From contig CAIYJE010000006.1 of the NCBI GenBank assembly GCA_903926465.1, positions 1 through 48,309 of the forward strand: 48,309 nt of DNA, written 5' to 3'. Every line of letters begins with the position of its first letter. Position 1 is the first letter of the stretch. The notes below the pieces were generated by a model that saw only the letters and a list, made by a program, of their open reading frames with translations, had not been told where the DNA came from and ran no database searches. The DNA comes from an uncultured Planctomycetales bacterium (GTDB lineage Bacteria; Planctomycetota; Planctomycetia; Isosphaerales; Isosphaeraceae). The position numbers were made by a program, and so were the translations under genes. Below, piece by piece: positions 8,837 through 16,822 of this stretch.

Positions 8837-11149
8837 ATGGCGACACAGGGTCGAAAACTCAGACCATGCTGGGCCATAGCCGTGTTTGCGGTGGGGCTCG
8901 GGTTTTCGTTCCTGGTCCCCTCTGTCGGCCGGGCCGATGTCACGGCCAAGCAGGTCGAGGATGCCATCCGGGCCGGGGTTCGATTTCTGGTCAGGCAACA
9001 GAAGCCGGACGGCTCCTGGCCCGATATCGACCATCAGGCCCATACCGGCACCAGTTCGCTGGTGATGCTGGCCCTGCTGACGGCTGGCGAAAAAACCGGC
9101 TCGGCCCCCATCGACCGTGGACTCCGCTACCTCGAAGAGTTCTCAGCCAATGATCTGGGCCGAACCTACTCGGTGGCGCTCCAAACCATGGTGCTGGCCG
9201 CGGCCGACCCGGCCAAGTACCGGCTCAGGCTGGCCACAAATGTGGAATGGCTGGAGCGGGCCCAGATCAAGCAAGGAGATCGCAACGAATGGTCGGGCTC
9301 CTGGACCTACTCGGATGAGAAGTCGGCCCCTGGCGATAACTCGAACACCCAGTACGCCTTGCTTGGACTGTATGCGGCGGCCGAGGTCGGAATTCCGGTC
9401 AAACCCGAGGTCTGGGGCCGCTCACGCGAATACTGGGAAAAAGCCCAGCGCAGGGATGGCGCCTGGGGTTACATGCCGTTCGCGGCCGACAATCCCACCG
9501 CCAGCATGACCTCGGCCGGAATTTCCAGCCTGGTGATCACCGGCATCAAGCGATTCCAGGGCCAGGAAGTCTTGCTCCCCTCCGGTGAAATTCGCAATTG
9601 CGGCAAAAGCGGCACCAATGTGAACCTCCAGCACGGCATCGACTGGATGTCGACCCACTTTCGGGTCCGGGAGAACTGGGGCCGCGGTCAGTTGTGGAAG
9701 TACTACTTCCTTTACGGTCTGGAACGCGCCGGCCGGCTCACCGGTCAGCGCTTTTTTGGTGAGCATGACTGGTACCGCGAAGGGGCCGAATACCTGGTGG
9801 GCGAACAGGACAAGCTGCAAGGTTACTGGACCGGTGGTGAACACCTGGAACGCGAGCCAATCATTAGCACCAGCTTTGCCCTGCTCTTCCTCGCCAAGGG
9901 GCGGGCCCCGGTGCTGGTGAACAAGTGCCGCCACGCCCCCGATGCCGACTGGGATAATGACCACGACGACGTTCGTAACCTGGTGGGCACCGTCTCGCGA
10001 GACTGGAAGAACCTGCTTACCTGGCAGGTGATCGACCCGGCGTCAGCCTCGCTTGAAGATCTGCTGATGGCCCCCATCCTGTTCATCAACGGCCACCAGG
10101 TCCCCCAGTTTTCCGGACAGGCCAAACAGCGGCTCCGCGAATACGTGGAACAGGGCGGCCTGATTTTCGCCGAAGCCTGCTGCGGGCGTCGTGAATTCGA
10201 CGAAGGGTTCCGGGCCCTCATTGCCGAGATCATGCCCGAGCCGGAATACACCCTCAAGCCGCTCCCCGAAGAACACGCCGTCTGGCGCGCCAAGCACCTG
10301 CTCAGCCCCGACGTTCACCCGCTCTGGGGCGTGGAATTCGGCTGCCGCACCGTGGTTATCTACACGCCTCAGGACCTCTCGTGCGGCTGGCACCAGGCCG
10401 AAACTCAGCCTGACCATCCCCTGGTGGTCAAATCCCTGCGCGTTGGCCAGAACGTGGTGGACTACGCCACCGGCCGCGAACTGCCCGCCGACAAGCTCAC
10501 ACCGCGTGACACCACCAAGTTTGGCAACGAACTCGCCAAGCGAGGCGCGCTTCACATCGCCAAGCTCAAGCATGCGGGCGAGTGGAATATCGCGCCTCTG
10601 GCCGTTCCCAACCTGGCCACCCTGCTGCGTGACCAGCTCAAGATGGACGTGGTGATCAACCATCGCGAACTCTTTGCCAATGACCCGAACCTGGTCTACT
10701 ACCCGCTCATCTATGTTCACGGCCGGGCCAGCCTGGCGTTCCCGCCCGAACATATGCAGATCTTACGCAAACACCTGGACCCCGGCGGCGGCCTGATCTT
10801 TGCCGACGCCGCCTGCGGCAGCGCAGCGTTTGATGCCTCGTTCCGCAAGTTCGCCGCCGAGCTGTTCCCAGACCAGCCGCTGGAGCCAATTGCCCCCAAC
10901 GACGAGCTGTATCACCTGCCGGGCGGCTTCGACCTTTCCAACATCCAGTACACCAAGGCAGCCGGTGGTGCCACGGGCCCACCCCAGCTTGAGGGGATCA
11001 AGGTCAATGGTCACTGGGCCCTGATCTACTCTCGGTTTGACATCGGCTGCGCACTTGAGAAACACAACGGCATCGACTGCAAAGGCTATAACCATGATAG
11101 CGCTCTGAAGATTGCGGCCAATATTGTGCTCTATTCCACACTGCCGTGA
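8837..11149 (+). CDS. Secreted protein with N-terminal alpha/alpha-toroid and two DUF4159 domains
   Basis: The protein has 770 residues. The ATG at 8837 is chosen because AGAAGGAG (8821-8828) sits 8 nt upstream and a signal peptide follows (AIAVFAVGLGFSFLVP, with cleavage expected near GRADV). Residues about 35-340 form a terpenoid-cyclase/prenyltransferase-like helical repeat (RAGVRFLVRQQKPDGSWPD; REYWEKAQRRDGAWGYMPF). Residues about 370-560 and 590-770 are two DUF4159 domains, each with the hallmark GGLIFAEACCG or GGLIFADAACG. It is divergent from the moxR operon; DUF4159 is often encoded beside MoxR/VWA genes, so a shared envelope role is plausible. There are no cyclase catalytic Asp-rich motifs, so I do not infer an enzymatic activity. 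A palindromic repeat follows the stop. Confidence 0.85.
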   Translation: MATQGRKLRPCWAIAVFAVGLGFSFLVPSVGRADVTAKQVEDAIRAGVRFLVRQQKPDGSWPDIDHQAHTGTSSLVMLALLTAGEKTGSAPIDRGLRYLEEFSANDLGRTYSVALQTMVLAAADPAKYRLRLATNVEWLERAQIKQGDRNEWSGSWTYSDEKSAPGDNSNTQYALLGLYAAAEVGIPVKPEVWGRSREYWEKAQRRDGAWGYMPFAADNPTASMTSAGISSLVITGIKRFQGQEVLLPSGEIRNCGKSGTNVNLQHGIDWMSTHFRVRENWGRGQLWKYYFLYGLERAGRLTGQRFFGEHDWYREGAEYLVGEQDKLQGYWTGGEHLEREPIISTSFALLFLAKGRAPVLVNKCRHAPDADWDNDHDDVRNLVGTVSRDWKNLLTWQVIDPASASLEDLLMAPILFINGHQVPQFSGQAKQRLREYVEQGGLIFAEACCGRREFDEGFRALIAEIMPEPEYTLKPLPEEHAVWRAKHLLSPDVHPLWGVEFGCRTVVIYTPQDLSCGWHQAETQPDHPLVVKSLRVGQNVVDYATGRELPADKLTPRDTTKFGNELAKRGALHIAKLKHAGEWNIAPLAVPNLATLLRDQLKMDVVINHRELFANDPNLVYYPLIYVHGRASLAFPPEHMQILRKHLDPGGGLIFADAACGSAAFDASFRKFAAELFPDQPLEPIAPNDELYHLPGGFDLSNIQYTKAAGGATGPPQLEGIKVNGHWALIYSRFDIGCALEKHNGIDCKGYNHDSALKIAANIVLYSTLP

Positions 11150-11179
11150 CCGGGGAAGTCAGCGCGATCCAATAGGCCC

Positions 11180-11306
11180 TATGGACGAAATGGACCGCGA
11201 GAACCGGCCAGACTGAAACCGGAACCACCCTCGAGCGCCGGCGTCCTGAGGCTTTCCCTGGTCGGGTCCATTCCGTCCATACCGTCCCCTTCTTTTGTGT
11301 GCGTGA
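11180..11306 (+). repeat. Palindromic repeat, copy 1
   Basis: The left arm (11180-11196) and right arm (11265-11281) pair over 17 bp with one mismatch, forming a long hairpin. The copy at 12260-12349 shares the block ACCGCGAGAACCGGCCAG, the right arm GGTCCATTCCGTCCATA and the trailing TTTTGTGTG. The loop here is longer (68 nt) than in copy 2 (33 nt). It sits just after a plus-strand stop codon and ends in a pyrimidine-rich CCTTCTTTT, so it could serve as a terminator. Confidence 0.75.
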
Positions 11307-11325
11307 CCTACAAGCGAGGTTCATC

Positions 11326-12240
11326 ATGATGATTGCTGCCGCGATGGTTGGTTGCCTGCTCTGTTTGCAGGAGCTTTCGGTGGACGAGCTGCTGGCTTCT
11401 CATAAGCATTACCTGAGCCAGTACCACGCGGTCGATGCCGAGATCGAGACATGGGTGACCTGGGACGACGGCGAATCCTGGAAACTGCTGGCACGCGACC
11501 AGTGGTGGCGTGATGGTTCACAAGAGCGCGGCACGCGCTGGACGGCCAGACATTATGACATGTTCTTCCGTACAGAGGTCGACGAGAGTTTTGAGGATCA
11601 CTCCTATTCGGACCATCGAATCCTGACTCTGCTGGGTCTTGATCCCAAAAAGAAGCTGACCGGGGCCCCTTATGATCCGGGAATCAAAGCGTCGTTGACC
11701 GAACCGGCGAGCGTGCAGGACTCCACGGTGGGCGGGCCGATCTTGCTCCTGCTCCGAGGGGCGATGGTCGACGACCTGGCCAGAGCCGCCCGGTCCGCCA
11801 CAAGTTCCCATGCCAGCCGATCCGAAGTCGATGACCACACCCTCTGGACGGTGGAACTCAGCACCAAGGTACCGTTCGCGTACTCACTGAAATACACGAT
11901 AGATCCGGCGAAAGGTTTTGCCCCCGTCGAGCGCAGGATGAACATGAGCGCGACAAAGTACACTGACACAAAGGTCCTGGCCTACCAGCACGAAGAGGAC
12001 GGAACGTGGGTCCCCTCACGCGTTCAGATGCGGATGTCGGATCGGCCCGGGCAGATCCTGGAATACCGACTGACCAGGTTGCGGCTCAACACGCCGATCG
12101 ACCGGTCGCTACTGAAAACGCCCATTCCCGAGGGGATGCTGGTTCGGAGTAAGAATCTCATTCACATCTGGGGCAAGGATGGTCCCAAACGAAGCGCGGA
12201 AAACCTGGAAGACCTGCTCCAGATCAAAACGAAGCAATAG
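11326..12240 (+). CDS. Secreted protein of unknown function, LolA/DUF1571-like in appearance
   Basis: The protein has 304 residues from the ATG at 11326, with GAGGT 7 nt upstream; a GTG 9 codons earlier is less likely. The N-terminus is a short hydrophobic segment (MMIAAAMVGCLLCLQ), which may be a signal peptide or lipoprotein-type leader. The next part (VDELLASHKHYLSQYHAVDAE) and the alternating strands with W, Y and R residues resemble the outer-membrane lipoprotein-sorting (LolA-like) fold used by many planctomycete proteins. This is a structural impression, not a firm family match. No catalytic motif is visible. The gene stands alone between two copies of the same palindromic repeat and is convergent with the M41-like gene. 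Confidence 0.7.
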   Translation: MMIAAAMVGCLLCLQELSVDELLASHKHYLSQYHAVDAEIETWVTWDDGESWKLLARDQWWRDGSQERGTRWTARHYDMFFRTEVDESFEDHSYSDHRILTLLGLDPKKKLTGAPYDPGIKASLTEPASVQDSTVGGPILLLLRGAMVDDLARAARSATSSHASRSEVDDHTLWTVELSTKVPFAYSLKYTIDPAKGFAPVERRMNMSATKYTDTKVLAYQHEEDGTWVPSRVQMRMSDRPGQILEYRLTRLRLNTPIDRSLLKTPIPEGMLVRSKNLIHIWGKDGPKRSAENLEDLLQIKTKQ

Positions 12241-12259
12241 CCCTGGTGGGGATGTTTGC

Positions 12260-12349
12260 ATGGACGGGATGGACGGAATGAACCGCGAGAACCGGCCAGC
12301 CTGGAACCGGGTCCATTCCGTCCATAACGTCCATTTTTTTGTGTGTGAT
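12260..12349 (+). repeat. Palindromic repeat, copy 2, with terminator-like T-run
   Basis: The left arm (12260-12280) and right arm (12314-12334) form a 21-bp stem with two adjacent mismatches. Each arm consists of ATGGACG-type heptamers. Seven T residues follow directly, so on the plus strand this is a good rho-independent terminator for the gene ending at 12240. It shares its loop core and right arm with copy 1. Confidence 0.8.
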
Positions 12350-12360
12350 TCGGGAGGGGC

Positions 12361-12837
12361 TCAAGGGATCCAGTCTTGAACGATTTCTTCAACCTGCTCC
12401 CATTCCAAGGTGTCGTGGGCAAGCAGGTTGTCGGCGAGTGAGGCAAGCGCCACCCAGATCTCATCACGCTCAAGCCGATGATACAGCTCGATGGAAACCC
12501 GCTCCAGATAGTCGAGTCGTTGCTTCTCGTCTCGATGCAAAGACTCCGCCACCCTCCAGGCTTGCTGCCAATCATCGGCCCACTCGGCAATCAGGCCAGG
12601 GTGATACTGGTCACCTGAGTAGATCATTTCTGCAACCGGCCCGGCGAGGTAAACCTGCACTCCCTTGACGGCCATTTCTCTGGCACTCACGCCCCGCCGC
12701 CAGTGGACCACGGTTTCACCCGACCGACTCGGGCCGTCGTCATTGTCCGGCTCAATCGTGACCAGCTTCACTCGTCCGCCCAGCAGCACCGCAACAAGGG
12801 CATGACCGGCTTCGTGATAGGCAATCAGTTCGGGCAT
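12361..12837 (-). CDS. Free-standing M41-type zinc peptidase domain protein
   Basis: The protein has 158 residues from the ATG at 12835-12837, which opens with MPELIAYHEAGHALVAVL. The HEAGH zinc-binding motif is intact, and DDWQQAWRVA near the middle matches the region of FtsH that provides the third, aspartate ligand. This is the protease domain of FtsH without the AAA ATPase or membrane helices. It therefore cannot unfold substrates by itself and should act on small or partly unfolded proteins. An upstream extension of 54 codons is open in frame but looks non-conserved, and no clear Shine-Dalgarno supports either start. It is convergent with the preceding gene. Confidence 0.7.
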   Translation of the reverse strand: MPELIAYHEAGHALVAVLLGGRVKLVTIEPDNDDGPSRSGETVVHWRRGVSAREMAVKGVQVYLAGPVAEMIYSGDQYHPGLIAEWADDWQQAWRVAESLHRDEKQRLDYLERVSIELYHRLERDEIWVALASLADNLLAHDTLEWEQVEEIVQDWIP

Positions 12838-13190
12838 CTTGAAGAAACCAATTCTTGCGAATGGCGGCTGATGAGATTGAAACCGGAGCCGATCCACGGC
12901 AAGCGTCCAGCCTGCCCAGCACGCGTCTGGTACGTCATTGTTCAGAGAACCCAGATCATCCCAGCTCGACGGGAAATTCGCCCTACCACCGCCGATCACC
13001 TGAACCGTTCGCCTTCAAGCCGGTGCAGAGACCGGAATTGGGACACAGGCTCTGAAGAATCACGGGTTCCCCTGAGAATTTGAACCCGTGTCAGAGCTGG
13101 CTCCAGTTCAAACAAAAGCGACCGTCCTGGAACTGGTGTTCAGGACGGTCGCTGGACTTGAGTGGCTTGGGGCTTTCAGGCAGCCGGTGT
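12838..13190. other. Intergenic region with two strong hairpins
   Basis: The region lies between two minus-strand genes. It holds a 13-bp hairpin (13117-13153), listed as a terminator, and a second perfect 9-bp hairpin with arms CACGGGTTC (13061-13069) and GAACCCGTG (13082-13090). The second one lacks a T-run. The left part (12838-12999) is open in frame with the M41-like gene and could be an N-terminal extension. Confidence 0.5.
13110..13153 (-). terminator. Rho-independent terminator of the small hypothetical gene
   Basis: Arms at 13141-13153 and 13117-13129 pair perfectly over 13 bp with an 11-nt loop. On the minus strand the stem is followed by TTTGTTTG. It lies 38 bp past the stop of the gene ending at 13191. 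Confidence 0.75.
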
Positions 13191-13586
13191 TCAGAAATCT
13201 AGATCACCCTGATGGTGTTCCGTGGATGAGGAAGACGAGGGCGTTTCCTGACCTTGAAGTTTCCCTTTGCGGCCACGCCGCGAGCGGCGTCGGCGTTTCC
13301 GGCGGGGCTGGGATGGCTCGTGGCCGCCATCGTCTGGAAAATCGGTCATCGTTGGGTCGAACCCATCAATGTCCTCGGCCGATCTCTCAAGCTGCGACAT
13401 CAAGAGCATCAGGAATTGTAGCTTAGAACCGTGCCCTTCGAGGATTTCAGTCAGCAGGAACGGGCTCTCCAGCAGATCCTCGCCATGCACAGACACGGCG
13501 TCGGCGAGCTCGTCGACCAGCATGTCGCGCCCCTTCTGAAGGACTTCCAGGGCGTTGCGATACTTATTCGCTTGAGGTCGAGGCAT
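13191..13586 (-). CDS. Small hypothetical protein with basic C-terminal tail
   Basis: The protein has 131 residues from the ATG at 13584-13586. A GGAGGT lies about 10 nt upstream; the ATG 11 codons earlier has no ribosome binding site. The first 80 residues look alpha-helical (KYRNALEVLQKGRDMLVDELAD). Next comes a very basic stretch (RRKRRRRSRRGRKGK), then a Ser/Gln/Glu-rich tail. The basic stretch suggests nucleic-acid or ribosome binding, which is inference. I do not recognise the family. It is expressed alone and ends in a strong terminator. Confidence 0.65.
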   Translation of the reverse strand: MPRPQANKYRNALEVLQKGRDMLVDELADAVSVHGEDLLESPFLLTEILEGHGSKLQFLMLLMSQLERSAEDIDGFDPTMTDFPDDGGHEPSQPRRKRRRRSRRGRKGKLQGQETPSSSSSTEHHQGDLDF

Positions 13587-13652
13587 CGCTGTTGTTACCT
13601 CCGCAGGTGTATGAGCCATGAACGTGAATAACTTTTTACCACAAGACCGGGG

Positions 13653-14648
13653 TCAATCGGAAAAACTTTTCCAACGAGCCGTCAGCCATCCCGCCAGTTG
13701 CGCATCGAGCCAGCGTCGATCCACGTCGTCGGAATCTCTGGCGATGTAGCCGAGATGCCCCCCTGCGGGAACCAGTCGAAATTCAATCTGAGCGGGAACT
13801 TGAACGGCACGAACCGAATCGACAGGAATAAACGGGTCATCCTCCGCGTGCACAATCAATCCCTCGATCTCGATCTGCCTCAGGCACGGACCTGCACTCG
13901 ATTGAGCATAGTACTCAGCGGCCCCAGCATAACCATGTCTTGGCGCTGTGTAGACCGAATCGAATCCAAGCAGTGTCCCGGCTTCCACAAGATCAGGAAG
14001 TCCAGTTTCCGGATAAGCAGCATGGTGACGCAAGATGCTGCTTTTGACACCTCGCATAAAACTTCGTTCGTAAATCCGGTTTTGTCGCAAGTGAATGTGC
14101 CGGCTACAGGCTTCAAGATCGAGTGGAGGATTGGCCGCCAGCACACAATCGAGCCCCGCAACCGGCTCAGACGCGGCCTCGGCCGCCAGTTTAAGCGCCA
14201 GACTTGCCCCAAGCGAGTACCCGATCAGTGCCAGCGGTGAGTCCGAGGCCTGGCAAGCCAGCCACTGGACCACGGCACGCAGATCTCCCGTTCGCCCCGC
14301 ATGGTAAACCCCCCGCGCACTGCCAAACCCGGCACCGGCTCCACGCAAATTCATCCGCACAACCCGGATCCCCAGCCGAACCAGGCGATCGGCCAACCGC
14401 ACGACATAAGCCGCACGGGCGCAGCCACCAAGCCCATGCACCAGAACCGCGCCAGGATGACCGTTCCGCCAGCCACCCGGAATGGAGTCCAGCACCGAGA
14501 TCCGGTCACCATCGCTCAGCGGCACTTCATGATAGGTCGCGGGAAGCCGAACCGAACGTCCAGGTAAATAGCGACCGGCAATTGTCTGAAAATGTCCACC
14601 CTGAAACCACGGATGAGGCTCAAAAGCGGGTACAACCGTTGCGTCCAA
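13653..14648 (-). CDS. YheT-family alpha/beta hydrolase
   Basis: The protein has 331 residues. It starts at a TTG (14646-14648): a TGA lies in frame five codons upstream, no ATG or GTG occurs in a suitable place, and GAGGA is 9 nt upstream. The YheT pattern is clear: an N-terminal HPWFQGGHFQTIAGRY, oxyanion-loop HGLGG, VRMNLRGAGAG, nucleophile elbow GYSLGA, an acidic residue in HAEDDPFIP and the catalytic His in PAGGHLGY. YheT-type enzymes are predicted carboxylesterases of unsettled substrate. There is no signal peptide, so it should be cytoplasmic. Confidence 0.9.
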   Translation of the reverse strand: MDATVVPAFEPHPWFQGGHFQTIAGRYLPGRSVRLPATYHEVPLSDGDRISVLDSIPGGWRNGHPGAVLVHGLGGCARAAYVVRLADRLVRLGIRVVRMNLRGAGAGFGSARGVYHAGRTGDLRAVVQWLACQASDSPLALIGYSLGASLALKLAAEAASEPVAGLDCVLAANPPLDLEACSRHIHLRQNRIYERSFMRGVKSSILRHHAAYPETGLPDLVEAGTLLGFDSVYTAPRHGYAGAAEYYAQSSAGPCLRQIEIEGLIVHAEDDPFIPVDSVRAVQVPAQIEFRLVPAGGHLGYIARDSDDVDRRWLDAQLAGWLTARWKSFSD

Positions 14649-15049
14649 GATGCCTGTTCCTCAACCGGGGTCTGATCGTGTCGCAGCATTCTATGCTCGC
14701 TCTTGATGCTCCGTCGATCCCCGAGCGAGCGTTCGCCAACCCGCCAACTGTTCCGCCCCCACCAATCACTCAATCTTGCCAGGCCTTCGTGGTTGCCACG
14801 CTTTTGCCAAGAGACGGTGATGTGAAACCAAAACTGGAAATCCAGGCAATCTACAAAGAATAGGAAACCTAAATGCCTGTGTTAATTTTGAAAAACTTGA
14901 GAATCGGCAGATTAACCGTATTGGGTGCTTCTCATCATCCGAATACGATGTTGGCTTGAACTTTGCGGGAATCTTCAGGACGCGACTCGATCCGCATCCC
15001 CCCGATAAGCTCATTCCCGCCCGTCGGCTCAGGAGGAGTGATTCCCAAA
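14649..15049. other. Divergent intergenic region
   Basis: This 401-bp region lies between the YheT-like gene and the radical SAM gene. On the minus strand a TAGAAT (14693-14688) about 40 bp before the TTG start may be a -10, without a good -35. On the plus strand TTGAGA (14897-14902) and TATTGG (14919-14924), 16 nt apart, form a weak promoter candidate. No gene was recognised. Confidence 0.35.
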
Positions 15050-16612
15050 ATGGCAGATATCGTACTGATCAACCCGCGTTTTGAAGCATCGTTCTGGGGT
15101 ATGGAAGGAGCGCTGCCGCTGACTGGCAAGCGGGCGAACCTGCCGGTTTCCTGTCTGCCACTGCTGGCGGCACTCACGCCCGAGGGCCACACGATCACGC
15201 TGATTGATGAAAACGTGGAAGCGATTGACTGGGAACGGTGCGCCCGTGCCGACATCGTGGGCGTGACCGGAATGAGCGTGCAGCGGTTCCGCATGAAAGA
15301 GATTCTTGCCGAACTCAAGCGTCGGGGAGTGTTCGCCATTGTGGGCGGCCCACTGGTGACCGTGTCTGAGGAATACTTTGAGGGGCTGGCCGATGTGATC
15401 TTCATCGGTGAAGCCGAGCAAACCTGGCCGCAGTTCCTCAAAGAATGGCCCATGGGTCTGCACCAGTATCGCTACGAGCAACTGGAAAAGACCGACATGT
15501 CGACGGTGCCCACGCCCCGCTTCGACCTGCTCAAGATGAAGCACTATGCCTTTGGCAGCTTGCAGTTTTCACGCGGCTGCCCGTTTCAGTGCGAATTCTG
15601 CGACATCATCGTGACCTTTGGCCGCCGACCACGAATCAAGACTTCCAAGCAGATCCTTGCCGAACTGGAAGCGATGCGTCGCACCGGGATGTCGACCGTG
15701 TTCGTGGTCGACGACAACCTGATCGGCAACAAGAAGGCAATCAAGGAAGTCCTCCGCGATGTGGTGGCCTGGCAACAGGCAAACGGTTATCCCCTGGTGC
15801 TCTTTACCGAGGCCTCGATTGACCTGGCCGATGACGATGAACTGATGGAACTGATGACCGAGGCGAACTTCATCGCCGTGTTCATTGGCATTGAGAGCCC
15901 GAACGAAGACGCCCTGCGGGAAACCAAGAAGTTCCAGAACGTGCGCACCGGCGGCACCCTGCTTGAGAAGGTCCACCGGATCCAGAACAAAGGTATGTCG
16001 GTCTGGTGCGGCATGATCATGGGCTTTGATAGTGACGACACCACGATCTTCGATCGCCAGATTGATTTCATCCAGAAAGCCAAGATCTCGTTCTCAATGA
16101 GCGGTATGCTCTGGGCCATTCCCAAAACTCCGCTGCATGATCGCCTGCGGGAAGAAGGGCGATTGGATCTTGATGACAAACCCTCGTATGGCTCCAACGT
16201 CATCCCGCTGCTGATGACGCGTGAAGAACTGCGAGACGGCTACGTGCGGGTGCTCAATACCCTGTACGATCCCGAGAATTACTTCTCCAGGACCGAGGCC
16301 CTCTTCCTCGAGTCCAACTTTGAAGTCGGCAACGTGCGTGCCAAGTACTGGAAAACGCACAAGCTACGCCGACTGGCGCTGGAAGCAACCGACGCCGTGC
16401 GGGCGGCCGGCCTCTATTACCGGATCATGCGGGGTGTGACCGATCCTGAACTGCGAGACGAATATCGTCGGCGGTTCAAACGGTTTCTCAAGGTTCGCAA
16501 ACGCCCCACCCTGGCCGTGTTCTACCTCTTCCACATCGCCATGCATTACCACGCGTACACCATGGCCCGCAACATGATCCGGGAAGATGCCGAGATCCTG
16601 AACTCGTACTGA
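15050..16612 (+). CDS. B12-binding radical SAM protein, HpnP/DUF4070-like
   Basis: The protein has 520 residues from the ATG at 15050, with AGGAGGAG (15031-15038) about 11 nt upstream. The N-terminal 130 residues form a cobalamin-binding Rossmann fold (IVLINPRF, IVGVTGMSVQRF, FAIVGGPLVT, VIFIGEAEQTW). The usual cobalamin-ligating His motif is not seen, as in many members. The radical SAM core has the CxxxCxxC cluster motif as CPFQCEFC, and the C-terminal 150 residues fit DUF4070. Such enzymes typically methylate unreactive carbons; the hopanoid C-2 methylase HpnP has this layout. There is no hopanoid gene beside it, so the substrate is not assigned. A strong terminator follows. Confidence 0.82.
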   Translation: MADIVLINPRFEASFWGMEGALPLTGKRANLPVSCLPLLAALTPEGHTITLIDENVEAIDWERCARADIVGVTGMSVQRFRMKEILAELKRRGVFAIVGGPLVTVSEEYFEGLADVIFIGEAEQTWPQFLKEWPMGLHQYRYEQLEKTDMSTVPTPRFDLLKMKHYAFGSLQFSRGCPFQCEFCDIIVTFGRRPRIKTSKQILAELEAMRRTGMSTVFVVDDNLIGNKKAIKEVLRDVVAWQQANGYPLVLFTEASIDLADDDELMELMTEANFIAVFIGIESPNEDALRETKKFQNVRTGGTLLEKVHRIQNKGMSVWCGMIMGFDSDDTTIFDRQIDFIQKAKISFSMSGMLWAIPKTPLHDRLREEGRLDLDDKPSYGSNVIPLLMTREELRDGYVRVLNTLYDPENYFSRTEALFLESNFEVGNVRAKYWKTHKLRRLALEATDAVRAAGLYYRIMRGVTDPELRDEYRRRFKRFLKVRKRPTLAVFYLFHIAMHYHAYTMARNMIREDAEILNSY

Positions 16613-16620
16613 GCCCTGAA

Positions 16621-16663
16621 TCGACCCGGTCCAGCCCGTCTGGACCGGGTCGATTGCTTTTCT
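16621..16663 (+). terminator. Rho-independent terminator after the radical SAM gene
   Basis: A perfect 14-bp stem (16621-16634 with 16640-16653) has a 5-nt loop and is followed by TTGCTTTTCT. It starts 8 bp after the stop codon. Confidence 0.9.
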
Positions 16664-16822
16664 GGCCGCAGTTCCGCGGAACTAGCTCAGAAATTCTGGC
16701 GACCCGCGCCGGTTCATGGCATTCTGGTAAGCCTCTTCAGTGGACCCCTGAAACCGAGCGGCGAACGGCTGGCTCGGTTTTGAGGGACTCTGGCTGGTCG
16801 TTTTTCCACAGAGGCTCGCACC

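Noticed and set aside
12838-12999. Extended start of the M41-like peptidase
   Set aside because: It is open in frame but starts at a GTG without a ribosome binding site and does not resemble the family; kept only as an alternative.
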